Assembly (NCBI GenBank): GCA_964007475.1 | Contig: OZ023273.1 | Span: forward strand, 62,258,108-62,322,107 | Reading direction: 5' to 3' | Source: Hybos culiciformis | Lineage: Eukaryota > Arthropoda > Insecta > Diptera > Hybotidae | Length of the DNA: 64,000 nt | Shown: positions 13,481 through 25,981 of the stretch, one piece after another | Layout of the letters: the number at the start of each line of letters is the position of its first letter | How positions within the stretch are numbered: position 1 is the stretch's first letter | Notes under the pieces: generated by a model | What the model saw: only the letters and a program-made list of their open reading frames with translations | Database searches by the model: none | What the model was told of the DNA's origin: nothing | Made by a program: the position numbers and the translations under genes

Positions 13481-13656
13481 TATATATCCTGAGTCCCCAT
13501 TGCCGATAGTACCCCTTGGTGATGACGTCATCACGAAAGCTCACGCCCCCTATTCGGAAGAATCCCCCAATACATATATATCCTGAGTCCCCATGGCCGA
13601 TAGTATCCCTTGGTGATGACGTCATACCGAAAGTTCACGCCCCCTATTCGGAAGTA
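13481..13656 (+). repeat. Tandem pair of TGACGTCA-centred repeats
   Basis: Two units with a 94-base period, each reading TCCTGAGTCCCCAT, then GATAGTAYCCCTTGGTGATG, then ACGTCAT and CTCACGCCCCCTATTCGG. The second copy has decayed slightly in the palindrome. They match the inverted copy at 11311-11372. Short frames through this repeat translate to a shared VPLGDDVI-like peptide only because the DNA is repeated. Confidence 0.75.
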
Positions 13657-13737
13657 CAGCCAAAAAATTTAATTAAAACTGTCGAAAATCAGACAACAAT
13701 CTCGTTTAGAGAACACATACGGATGCTCAATTTTTGA

Positions 13738-16700
13738 TTTAGATTTAAAAATTAAAACTTGAAATTATTGACATTAAAATAATAAGAAGATTTTCATTCT
13801 AAGGTCAAGGTTAACTTTAATATTTTTTTTCTTGTAGCTGAACTAGAATTATGTTAATTTGTAGTCGGAAATTTTTTTTTCATATGCTTCACGCAAAAAA
13901 ATAATTATTTTTAAATGAGAACGTTAGAAAATATGTATTTTTCTCTTTTAAATATTTTCATAGTTTTTACATACTTACATTATGTTTTATCAATGAAACA
14001 ATGAAAAATAAATATAAAACAATAGTCGCGTGCGAAGAACATATAAAACTCAAAGTAATGGTGCATGATTTAATCAATTTTGAAAAAAAAAAAAATCGTT
14101 TTAAAATACGTACAAAGCAAATAAATTATTAGAACCGCTAGTTTAAATTTACATTCAATATCAAATACCTGCACCACCTAAATTAGAAATCTATATGTTA
14201 TAATTTTTCAAGATTCGATGGTTTTTGTAATGATTACTTGTCTATCTTGATTCTTGTCAATATTATTAATTGCAATCAATTCATTTTATTACATCAAAAC
14301 TTTTTGACACCAAAATATCAAATTTTATTTCTACAAAAAAAAAAACATATCCTGTTCTTTCCTATCGTTATATTAGACATTTTCTTGATTTTACAGAATT
14401 CAACTTTTTTTTTTATATATATAAGTATTTTTTTTACTTTTATTTCTTTGTTGAAAAACATCGATTGTGAAAAATAAAATTCAATATTAACATTACATTG
14501 AAGTGAATGTATAATTTTTCTTCTTTTTTTTTACTGTGCAGACTAATAAAAATACCTACCAATATTAAAAAAAAATAAAAAAACATTTGAAACTTAGAAA
14601 AAAATCCTTGGAATAAATCATATTTATGTATAAACAAAAATATTAAGTATGTACATCGAAATGGAAAATATTTCTTTCTGCAATGAAAATTTTTTTTAAT
14701 TAACTTCATATTAAGAAACACAGCAGTAATTGGGAGATACTCGATTTGGTGTTGAGAAAAAGTTCTTCACTCTTTTTATTAAAATAACAATGTTAAATGA
14801 CTCAAACAAAATTCGGCAGAGCTTATTTGCTAAAGCAACTACAATTTTTATAGTTAAATCGGTATTTAGATACTATATACGTACCTAGGAGTCTTCAGAG
14901 CAAAATTTTTTCTTTTTCAGTGATTCAATATTCGAATCTAATATTACTTTTTGACGAAAAATAAGAAATTTAATAAATTTAGTTTTTTTTTTCCTAAACT
15001 AATTTAGGTAAGTATGTATAACATTTTTTGTTGGTATTTTAGTCTTATTTGGAGTTGTAATATCAAGGTCAAAGTGCCGACAAATGCATTTTGCATTTAT
15101 CTATAGTAAATTTTCACCTAAACATCACAAGAAAAAAAAACAAGCTCATCAATATAAAGAATTGAGGAAAATTATTTTCGAAACAAAGCTCATCCTAATA
15201 ACTAATAATTTCATGCTTAATATTATCGTAACGAGCAACTGCGTCTTTTATTGATCGACTTGCTAAGTAGACTGACACTCAACTGCATGGACGAGCAAAT
15301 TAATGCAAATCATTCTCAATATTAGTTAGGTACCTATATTTTTATCTACCTACCTTTTCTATCGAAAAAATTTTTTCGTCATCTTCTCAAAGGACATACC
15401 TAGGTACGCCGGGTACTCTTAGGTAGGTAACCTAACTATCTAATTTCTAATTTAGATAGGTTAGGTTACTTATAAGTTTCTTTTATTTCCACCAATTAGC
15501 TTAATACATCGCTAAAACTAAATAATGGAACCAATATAAAAATTATTTCATTAATTCCACATAAGTTTTAATTTTTTACGTCATTTTATTAATCACCAAC
15601 AACACAAGAATATTATTGATTTCTAGTTGTAGGAAAGCATAAAATAAATAATTCACTTAAAAATAACCTACCTGTAGTATACTTGTAGACTTGTAGGGAG
15701 AAGATAGTATAGTAGGTATACTACTTCTTTATCCTAGGTCGGTTATTGATTTAAGAAATTGTAAATAATGAATCAAAACTTTTTTTCTAATAATTTTTAT
15801 TTATTTATAAGGAAAAATGTTTTTTTTTTGTTAAAAAAAAAAAAAAATAAGGATAATGCAAAAACTCCTTAAATTGATTCCGTTTGCGAAGTTTTATTCA
15901 ACTAATTTTATTTATTTTGCAAATGAAAAGAAAACAAATCACAACACCAAAATTTAATTAAACAGATAACAGCCAGACAAGAGTGCGGGTTGATGTGGAA
16001 AAACTTGATGAAGATAGAGAGCTGGAAATTTGCGCAATCGTATCACATTTCCAAATGTCACAAAAAAACAAAATTCTTTTTGGCGGAATTTTTACACAAA
16101 AAGGAATTGTTTTGAATTTATGAAAAAAAAATATATCTAAGTACAACAACAGCAGTATCTCATAAATGAACTACGGAGCCCTTTTTCAACATTTCAAATC
16201 AAAATATTTTCCGAAACAATGTTTTTCTTTAAATTTTCACGACATCCATTTTCAGCCCCCAGTCTGAATCCTTGGACACAATCGGGATTGCTCGACTTTT
16301 AGTTTCGTTATATCGACATTTATCTATAAAATTTCATATGGAAATAATATCGACTTTCGCCGGTTAAGAGCTTATAGCTCCGGTGTCCATGCTTTGGAAT
16401 TTTGGGTTGGCTAAAAGTGAACGAGATCGCGCATATTTTGATCTTTCAAATTCAATGATTGTAATCGACCTAGTAGTATAATAGTTATATAGGCTAAGTG
16501 GGCGACAGACGGATAGACAGAATTTTCCACTAAAAAAAAAGATATTTAAAACTAAATTGAAAAAAAAAAGAAATTAAATAAAATAAATAACGAAAATTCA
16601 CTTACTGAATTAATTTCTTTTAAAATTCGTTTTTCCATTTTCTTTTATTTTACAGTCTTCTGTTGCTTCGCTTTTCCAATCAAATATTATTTTCATCGAC

Positions 16701-17159
16701 TGTGAGGTTCGCTTGTTGAATAAAAATGTATTAAAAATTCCTTTTCTGCTGTTCGCTTTTTTTATTTATTTTTTAATTTATCATTTATGATGAATGAATA
16801 TGAATCTAAAAATTACGAATTCACCCAAAAAAAGAAATGCTTAATTCAAAAATATTAAATTAATATAATAAATAATGTTTTAGGTTTAGGTTTTATTTCA
16901 ATAACTAAATTTTATTCTTTTTAAAAAGTATAATCTAATTATTTCTTTCCTTCTCTAACTGTTTTTATATTTTGAAATACAAATTTTTGACATTTTCAGA
17001 ACGGAACATAAATGTTTGCGGAAACAGCGCCCCTTGTGGATTATCATTGAAAGTGTTATGACAACACAAACAACCTCTAATGGAATATTTTAGAATAATG
17101 TACATACTATTTTTTTGAATTTTTACCCAGGAATTACATAAGTTATATTTACTAACTTA
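13738..17159. other. Gene-free stretch with a small hairpin
   Basis: No convincing gene. A near-perfect inverted repeat lies at 15427-15469 (GTAACCTAACTATCTAA and its inverse, one base longer). A stretch at about 16190-16520 is visibly less AT-rich than its surroundings and could be an old element or a regulatory region; I cannot tell which. Confidence 0.4.
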
Positions 17160-17553
17160 GAGCCTGTTCCCAAACTGAGACTATTTTAGAAGCTGAAAAT
17201 TTTTTTTAATATCTAGAATTTCTAGTTTTGGAACGACACGATTTTGCAGCTGTTATTTTACAATTATTTTATAAATCAAGATTTTTTGACGTAAAAATCG
17301 TTCCGAAATGATATTTTATATTTTAAAAATCTGCAAAGGGAAATTTTAAATTTCCCATAACCAACTCAGTTTATAGGTGTACTTTTTAGTGCCCTCATTT
17401 AAAAAAAAAACAAAAAATTTAAAATTTAAGCAGACGTTGCAGATGATACAGATTAAATGTCAAGCCTATTTCAATTTCTGAAAAAAAGGAATTTTCTTTA
17501 GCAGAAAAGGTATATTTTACGATTTAAAAGAGTCTCAGTTTGGGAACGGGCTC
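17160..17553. mobile_element. MITE with TTA target duplication (PIF/Harbinger-like)
   Basis: Terminal inverted repeats GAGCCTGTTCCCAAACTG and CAGTTTGGGAACGGGCTC differ at one base. TTA flanks both ends (17157-17159 and 17554-17556). A three-base TWA duplication is the hallmark of PIF/Harbinger transposons. The 394-base body is non-coding. Confidence 0.7.
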
Positions 17554-18123
17554 TTAATTAACTAATTAATTAATTATAGAGTATCATTAATTAATTATAT
17601 AGTATTGAATAAAGTTGAATTTATTGAAAAATTGTATTATTACATATATTTTACTTGTCAATTTAACATTATTTTGTTTAATTTGTGGTTGATTTCATTT
17701 TGAGTTGAGATTTTACCATCTTATATCTTGTTCGCACTTCAACATTTATCCGGATAAATAAGTGGAAATTTCCACTTTCTGAAACTACCGTTCGCACTTG
17801 AGAAGTGGAAAAAATTTGACAATTCCATAAAAAACACAAATAAAAAAAGCAAACAACTTTCTGTTACTTTAAAAAAAACATTTTTATTATGAATTTTCAA
17901 AAATAATTTTAAAATTAAATTTCTCTTTTTTTTTTGGTTTTTTTTTTTTGGAACTAGCTAAGTGGAAAAATAACTCGAAATTAAAATATCCGGAAAAAAT
18001 TTTTGTATGATAATATCCACAAAGTTTCCGGAAAAATTGAAATATCCGGAAAAATATTTAATAGGCTTTCCAAACTAAGAATTTTATTCATGAATTAAAT
18101 CAGGATATCCCTCAATTGAAAAT

Positions 18124-19228
18124 TAGTGATGGGAAATCTCGTTCACTTCAGTGACCTGTGTTAACTCGTTCGTTCTTTTTTACTGACCGAGTTAAAAAAT
18201 ATCGTTCAATTGAACGACCGAAAAAAAATGAACTCAAATCAATTTACTGACCGAATTAAAAAAATTGAACGGGTTAAAAAAATGAACGAACTATTTTTAC
18301 TGACCGAGTTAAAAAAAATTGAACGGGTTAAAAAATGAACGTACTATTTTTACTGACCGAGTTAAAAAAAATTGAACGGGTTAAAAAATGAACGTACTAT
18401 TTTTACTGACCGAGTTAAAAAAAATTGAACGGGTTAAAAAATGAACGTACTATTTTTACTGACCGAGTTAAAAAATATTGAACGGGTTAAAAAATTAACG
18501 TACTATTTTTACTGACCGAGTTAAAAATATAGCTCAATTGAACGACCGATAAAATTAACTCAAATCAAAATGAACTTTGCAAAAATAAAAAAATACCAAA
18601 TGAAATAAACTGAAAGTGAACTGTGAACTTTAGGAAGCATTAATTCATCTATTATTTTTAAAGTTAATATGATTTATTTTTATTATAAAAAAAATAAAAA
18701 TATTTAGAGCATATTAATCTACTAATAATTATTCAAATATCTATATTAGCAATAACCGATTATATCAAAAAAAAAAAATTTTTTTTTATCTTTTTATTAA
18801 TATTTTTTGTTATATTTTTTGGGATAATTTTTTATGAAAAATAAAACATTCCTTTAAATATTTAATCTGTTTCCCGTCAGTCTTTCTTATTTATTTTTTT
18901 CTATGGATGTCGTGTGGCATTTTCAATTGAAAAAGACGATAATTTTCAGACCAGTAAAGAGGTAGCTATTGTTCACAGCTACACTTACATAACAATCTAA
19001 CAACACCAACACAATTTCTCTTTCTTCCTTATAGCTGAAAAATAAGTGTACTGATCTTTTCAAACATTTATCTCTTCTCTACACCTACAGAACTTTTTTT
19101 TTTTTTAGAAAAGAACGATGAACGGTGAACGATGAACGATATATTTTTTTTTTACTGACCGATCGGTCATCGTTCACTTTAGTGATCCGTTCTTTTTAAC
19201 TCGGTCGTTCACGAACGACACATCTCTA
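18124..19228. mobile_element. Non-autonomous hAT element
   Basis: An exact eight-base target duplication, TTGAAAAT, flanks the element (18116-18123 and 19229-19236). Eight bases is the hAT signature. Ends begin TAGTGATGGG and, on the other strand, TAGAGATGTG. The subterminal DNA is full of short motifs in both orientations (ACTGACCGAGTTAA, GTTCACTTYAGTGA, GAACGATGAACG), the usual form of hAT transposase-binding sites. There is no coding frame. Confidence 0.8.
18299..18520. repeat. 53-base tandem repeat inside the hAT
   Basis: About four copies of a 53-base unit carrying ACTGACCGAGTTAA, TTGAACGGGTTAA and GAACGTACTATTTTT. The array amplifies the presumed binding motifs of the element. Confidence 0.9.
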
Positions 19229-19874
19229 TTGAAAATTGGTGTTCACACCATGATTTTTTTTAACCCGGGTTAATTTTGTTGTTTTTTTATTTTTATTTTT
19301 TTTCTTAATTTTCTAAATAAAAATTAGTGAATAAAATTTAATCAAAAATAATTAAAAAATTCTATAAAAAAATTCTATAAGTGAATTAATTAATTTAAAA
19401 TTAAAATTCGAAAAATAAAAATTACAAAAAAAAAAAAATTATTTTATTTTTAAGTTTTTTTTTAGCCATTTTGTTTTTTCTTTTTTTAATTATTCAAACG
19501 TACATGCCCAACCGATAATTTTTTGACGTAATCATAACATATCAGGACTTATTCATTTAATTTATCAGGTGAATCTGATTTAACTCACATTTAACTCAAC
19601 TTTAAATCAACTAAATTTTTTGTATGATAAACCTCCTTTAATTCAACAACTATTTATAAACATTTGCGAATCCTTATTTAATCCCGAAGTTGGAAAGGCT
19701 ATAAGTGCGGACAAGGTATTTACACAGCTTGATAGACGGTTTTTTCGTTTTCGATGAAAAATTCGTAGAAAAATTAATAAAAATATTCTTTCAAAAATTG
19801 TTATTTATTATTTTCATTTGTAAATAAAATTCTAATGACAAACAGTTATACAGATCTAATAACACTCTCTAGAC

Positions 19875-20605
19875 CAGTGTTTCTCAAACTTTTTGGAACT
19901 ACGGAACCCTATCAATTTATTTTCGTTTTCGCGGAACCCTTTTGAAAATAATCGCAGAACCCTTATTGATGCATTTGTCGATCAAATAAAGGGGGTGAGA
20001 TTATTTTAGGCAATTTATATAAAAGAAAAATTTCGAAAAGTGCTCGAACCGTTATTTCTGTAATTTTTAACAAAGACTAGTAAATTTAATAAAATAAAAG
20101 TATGTATTTTTAACTCTAATAAACTTAGATATTAATGATTAAAGATATATTTTTACTTACTTAAATTTTTATAACAAAAACTTATAGAACTATTTTTATT
20201 TATATATATTAAAAATAAAAACTTTTAAATTTTGTAATGAAAACGTTTCTAAAAATGCAAGTTATTTCACGACCTGAAAATAAATTCGCGACTTATTATA
20301 CAATTTGAGTGCCTTCTTATTATAGCTACCAAAGGCATTCCAAATTTCTTTAACAGTGGTTCCCAAAGTGTCCGTCGCGACCCACTGGTGGGTCGCTAGC
20401 TGACTCAAGGTGAGTCGCCAAAAATTTTATTATTTAGTTGTTTGTATTAATGTGCTTTTAACTTGATGTCGAAGATTTTATTAGCAAAAATAGAAAACAG
20501 GCCCATTCATCTCATTAATAATTATTTTGATATTAATCAATTTATGAATTAAAGTTTTTACTTTTGTTTAAGGTGGGTCGCGAATGATAAAAGTTTGGGA
20601 ATCCT
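19875..20605. mobile_element. Decayed hAT-like termini
   Basis: CAGTGTTTCTCAAAC at 19875 and CAGTGGTTCCCAAAG at 20354 are both typical left ends of hAT elements. AAGTTTGGGAATCC near 20591-20604 looks like a mutated right end. The inner part also has GACCCACTGGTGGGTC, a perfect palindrome, and GGTGGGTCGCGA near both ends. Flanks share only TCTAGA, so the target duplication is not secure. Two overlapping or nested old copies are likely. Confidence 0.5.
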
Positions 20606-20609
20606 TCTA

Positions 20610-21748
20610 GAGGCTCCAATTTTTTATCATTTACTGTTGTAACTGCATTCAGAATGTTATTGTAACGAATCCAAATCTTATTTTTGTGATTCAGAAGATA
20701 TTAGCAAAAAATATGTATATCTAGAAATTTCAGTCCTATACAAATTGTGCAAATTGAATTTTTTTATTTTTTTTCATAATTATTGATATCCTAAAAAAAA
20801 AAGAGAACATAAAATTTCTCTATTTTGTTTTTTTGTACTCACGAAAAAAGGTGAGCATATATACTGTACACACAAAATACAAATACATAGAAAAAATAAT
20901 AATGCACAATATCAATAATAAATAAAAATTTAGAATTTATTATCACTACTGGCAAAAAAATTCATTGAAGAGAATGTTTTTAAGACATTTTTTTCTTTTT
21001 TCTCTACGCATAATAAGACTGGGATATCAATCTAATTTTTTTTAACATTTTAAAATTTGAACTTTTTGTATGGACTGAATTTCTCTTATTTATACTTACT
21101 TTATGATATTAGGATATTAACTATTCTGTTATTTTATAACAACATAAGAAAACTTCTTAATGATACCTACATAATATCAAGAATTCATTAAGCTAAATTT
21201 TTTGTTCCTATCACCTACCCATTTTCTTTCTAAAGTGTTCAGTTTAAAGTTTTTTCCATAAAATAAATGAAAATGTTTTCTATTGAGTGAATAAAAATTC
21301 ATATTCAACGTAATTTTTGTGGTCGGTGGTCCATTGGGTTGTTTCCTGAATGTATCCCAAATATGAACATTAAGCGGTGACAATTTTTAAAACCTTTGCA
21401 GGTACTTATGTAAATAATTTTATAATCATAGCGTATTAGGAAAGATGATAGTATCGATTCGTGATATTCGGAATTTTGAAAGAAGAAATTTGAGATACTC
21501 ATATGTAAAATTTTTGTCGAACAAAATAATTGTGGATTTTAATCAGCTCCAAACAAATACATAAATAATATCTTACATGCGATGATTTGTGTTTTTTTTA
21601 TTTAGCAAAGTGTTCATAAAAAACAACGCAATAATAATTTTATTCCAGTATACACACCATACTATGAAAAAGGAGCCAGTTTCCTGCATTTTTGTTGTAA
21701 TTTATTGGGCACGAAAAATATTCATTTTTAGCACTGTTATAAAGAATT
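20610..21748. other. Gene-free stretch between repeats
   Basis: AT-rich with short random frames. Nothing I can assign. Confidence 0.4.
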
Positions 21749-22959
21749 TTAATGCGTATGTGATCGGTATGTTGTATTTAGTGCTATAAAATTTAGATCA
21801 CTAAATGGAATATTATATGCGTCAATACACATGCAATGATTTAGATGCATCAGCGTGAATAATGAAATCATTTAGATGCATCAGCGTAAATAATGAAATC
21901 ATTTAGATGTTTCGTATTGAATATTACGTAATACCATAGATTAAGAATACAGAAAGATGGGAAGCTTCATACGACATTATTTTTGGTATTTTTATGTGAA
22001 TGTGTTAGTAAAACAAAATAAAATACGTGATAATTATCAATATATGAAAAGAATTTTATTTAGTTTTAGTATCACCTTCACATAAAAATACCAAAAAAGA
22101 CTGAAAAAATGTTGTATGAAGCTTCCAATCTTTCTGTATTCTTAATCTATGGTAATACCTAAACAAATATAATATCTCTCACAATATTTCAATACAGGCA
22201 AATACAAAAAAAAAAAAAAAAAAATGACACTGCGTAACACAAACATAATATCACACACTCACAATATTTTCAATACAGAATAATAACAAAAAAAGGAAAT
22301 GAGAAAAAAAATCTCTTCACATATAACAAACACATGTATTGATAAATAAAAATGAGCACTCAATACCAGAGTTCATTAAATTATCTTCAAAAGAAAAAGC
22401 AAGGAGAAGATAACGATAATATATTCCCCTTTTTTCTTTTATCTCTAAGAGAAAGAGAAATTAAAATAAAATTTAAATAAAGGAGAGGATAAAATAAGAA
22501 AAATAAACAAAGAAAAGGGAAGATAATTTATTTTTTTCAAGCAATATTTCTTACCCCTTCTAACTCTTCTTCCACAACTTCGTATTTGAATATAAAAATA
22601 ATAACAAACGTATTTTATTCTGTTTTGTATTTTCTTCTTTATATTTTCTTCTCAAAAGAGAAGGGAATTTTTATGTTTTATTTTGTCTTGTTCTTTTATT
22701 TTTTATTTTAAATTATCTCTAAATTCTTTGCAACTACCTCTCCCATACACATTAAAGCAGTGTATAAGATGTTAACAGAATTTGTTATAACAACTCGTTG
22801 TGTATACACACAAACACATAGCCACTTGTCAATATTATATCACTCGACCTTCGGTCTCGTGATATAATTTTGACTACTCGTGTTTATGTGTTTGTGTGTA
22901 TACACAACTCGTAATTAATAACAAATTTAGTTAACATATATTATAATCTACTAATATTA
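21749..22959 (+). mobile_element. CTTCGG-hairpin repeat family, copy B
   Basis: A divergent, interrupted copy. The start (TTAATGCGTATGTGATCG), tandem units (ATTTAGATGCATCAGCG), linker, CAACTACCTCTCCCATAC block and hairpin around GACCTTCGGTC are all present. A 217-base MITE is inserted at 21935-22151. The linker is several hundred bases longer than in copy A, with alternating purine-rich and pyrimidine-rich runs (about 22330-22720). Confidence 0.65.
21935..22151 (+). mobile_element. 217-base MITE with 7-base target duplication, copy 1
   Basis: Ends CATAGATTAAGAATACAG and its exact inverse, with inverted similarity running far into the element so that most of it can fold back. It is flanked by GTAATAC on both sides (21928-21934 and 22152-22158). 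Copy A of the CTTCGG family still shows the empty site, which proves insertion. The CA terminus with a 7-8 base duplication fits the P superfamily best, but this is inference. Confidence 0.85.
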
Positions 22960-23145
22960 GTCTGTCCTCCAACTTATTAGTATTGCAATCTGTATGTTAT
23001 ATATGCCACAGAATTTTTCAACAGCAAAGTTTCTCAGAATTAGAAAATGGATTCTGTGTATTTACAAAGATACACAATATACGACAAAAAATAAAAAGCT
23101 TGGGGTTTGTATTGCGTCAGTTATGGAAGAAGGATTACCTATCAC

Positions 23146-23362
23146 CATAGATTAAGAATACAGAAAGATTTATAGCTTCATACAACATTTTTTCAGTCTT
23201 TTTTGGTATTTTTATGTGAAGGTGTTAGTAAAACTAAATAAAATTCTTTTCATATATTGATAATTATCACGTATTTTATTTTGTTTTACTAACACATTCA
23301 CATGAAAATACCAAAAATAATGTCGTATGAAGCTAAGAATCTATGTATATTCTTAATCTATG
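23146..23362 (-). mobile_element. 217-base MITE, copy 2, opposite orientation
   Basis: Same length and ends as the copy at 21935-22151 but inverted. The target duplication is CTATCAC (23139-23145 and 23363-23369). Copies with different seven-base duplications show that both moved independently by cut-and-paste. Confidence 0.85.
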
Positions 23363-23369
23363 CTATCAC

Positions 23370-25981
23370 ATAATGGCAGATATGAAAAATTTGTTATTTC
23401 GTGCTTTCTTTCTAAAAAAAAATTTTCTTTCATGAATTTTATACCTACCAAAATTAATATTTCTAGTCAAAAACCATTCAATTCACCATTGATTTTTAAC
23501 TTTGTCAAGAAATTTTTCAATAATCGACACAGTATTAGTTGACACAGTCTTATATATATATATATAAATAATTATATAACTTTAAATTTATACTGTCAAT
23601 GTTTTTTTTAAATACAATCGTAATACTTTCCTGTTATTAAAAACTGAAAATAAAAGAAAGAAAAAATATTCTTTTTATTAGAAAAATATTGCTTCAATAA
23701 TTTTTAACCAAAGTCAAACAATATTTAATTCAAAGCTATTTATGTCTTTAACTCTCAATAATGTACATATTAAAAAATTTATAACAAAATACATTTTTTT
23801 TTTATAATGGAATATCTTATATGAAGAAAGTGTCAATTTGTTTTTTTTTTCAATTATAAAGTTCTTGAAATTTTAACACTTATATACTAAACTAAAGGTT
23901 GAATGAATGCATAATGAATTCAGCACCCCTTAGTCTTGAAAATAATTTTTCCTTAAACAAAATATTTTCTTGTTAACTTTCATCCTAACAATTAACAACT
24001 ACTGACTCAAATTAAAGTCGAAAAATATTTAAAAAAAATAAAGAAAATAAAAAAAAATATTTTAACACCTTCTCCATCTAAGATCTTAAACGTTTCCGTT
24101 TACATTCATTTAATTTTATAAAATTTGATATTAAAAAGCTCTTTATTTATAGAAAACTTTCTTTTCTACATTTTTCACATAGTTAGACTTAATTTGATAA
24201 AACACATCCATTGCGTTCAATCCTCACTTGAACACTATTTAACACATTATTATTTATAATACCAAAAATATAATTATGATAATTATTGAAATTTTTCCAG
24301 TTTATATTTGAAAGCTTTCACAAGTCAAAATTACAAAAAATATTCAATTTCCAAAAAATGGTTAATTTTTAATAATTATTTATTTACAATTTTTTTATTT
24401 TAAAGAATAAAGAAGGTTTTATTAAAATGTACTTGATATTTTGTCTATAAAAATTGTACCTAATTTAAAAAAAAAAAAATAAGTTAAAAAAAAAATATCT
24501 GATAGAAATATTGCATGTTCTATATTGATGGAGTGAAAATTGCAGCCGCCAAAATTTAAAATGCTATTCACGAACCTAAGTCAAAATATTATTACTATTA
24601 ATCGATTTACTCTGAATATTATTAGTTTCTAAGAAGCCCTTAATAAAACAATCATTCTTGCATTTCATTTTAATTGCTTTACTTACATGATCCACTAAGT
24701 TGAATTAAGTAATAAAAAATAAAGATTCCTTAAATTAAGTACAGTAGATTGTACAGTAGGTACATGCTAATAGTTTTCACTTTCATATATTAATAAATTT
24801 ATTTTTTAATTTAAAATTTTTTTTATAATCTAGTTAGTGTAGTTAAAATAGTCTAAAATTGAATAGATATAATAGAAGTTAAATTTTTGAGCATAATGAC
24901 TATAAAAGCAAATTGACAAGTTTTCAAATTTATGCTGAGAACTTAAACAGGACGCAGATTAGTGTTCGAATATAATTTTTTAAATATTTATTAAAATTTT
25001 ACGAAAGTATGAATACATAAGTTACCTTATTATAATAATCAAGTAAGGACCAGGAGGCTATTATGCATTACCATCGAATGAAAAAATATTACGAAAAACA
25101 TATTCTTCTTTCCATTCAAATGAAATTAAAAATGTTTATTTATTGATTTTTATCGAAATAAAATTTGAGAATAGGATTTTCGTAAGATTTTTACGTTCGA
25201 TCGTAATTCATAAAATAACACCGTAATTCATAAAATAACCCCCCAGATCAATTAAAAGTTCAAAATAAAAATTTACTTAAACTGAATCATACTTTTTCAT
25301 ACGGTTTCTATTCATTTTGTAAAAGAATAAATCTAAGACTAAAATAAAAAAATATTTATATGTATATACAAGATTCTCATTAAATTTCGTGACACTTAAT
25401 TCTTATCCTCATACAAAAATATGACATTATAAAATGGAGCAATAATTTCTTTAGTTAGTTTAACTCTGTAAATGTATCATTTTTACTATAGATTTGTTTT
25501 TAAAAGACTCATCAAACTCCTATTTATTATACAAACCTTTTGAGTTAGTTTTTAAAATGTAGTTTATCTCGATTTTTGTGAATATTTATTAAAGCCTCTT
25601 TTATTCAATTTAATTAAAAATAATTTGGTTAACTAGTGCAATAATGTTTAATGTGTGTCCAAATTAACTATATGCATTATTTTAAGGATATTTATTAAAT
25701 ACTTTTTCAATATTTTCGTTAAATAGAAAATATTAAGATAAGCATAAAAAATAAATATTTTTAGAATAATAATTATGTACATTTGTATGTATGTATGTTG
25801 TTAGTTGATACAACAAATTATTAAATCAATAGTGAGGTTCTTTTTTAAATTTATAATTGAACATTAGAAATTTTCATAAAACTACCCAGAAATTGATGTG
25901 TAACTTATTTTATGATAATTAAAGGTATTATACGGACGTTGTTTCTAAATTAAGATTATTACGACGGCAACAAAACAAGCA
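23370..25981. other. Gene-free stretch downstream of the transporter gene
   Basis: A TA run lies near 23553-23568 and A/T runs are common. It should include the 3' untranslated region of the transporter gene just left of 25982, but I cannot place its end with confidence. Confidence 0.4.

Larger units (their letters stand above)
17726..19716. mobile_element. Possible outer element flanked by TA
   Basis: TCTTGTTCGCACTT at the left and AAGTGCGGACAAGG at the right form 14-base inverted ends with two differences, each flanked by TA. This suggests a mariner-type non-autonomous element of about 0.9 kb into which the 1105-base hAT at 18124-19228 later inserted. The short ends make this a tentative call. 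Confidence 0.35.

Noticed and set aside
13401..13737. Frames sharing a VPLGDDVI peptide, also at 11242-11475
   Set aside because: The likeness comes from the repeated 60-base DNA unit, and the frames run through non-coding flanks.
15455..15469. Telomere-like TTAGG repeats
   Set aside because: Only two units, explained by the local inverted repeat.
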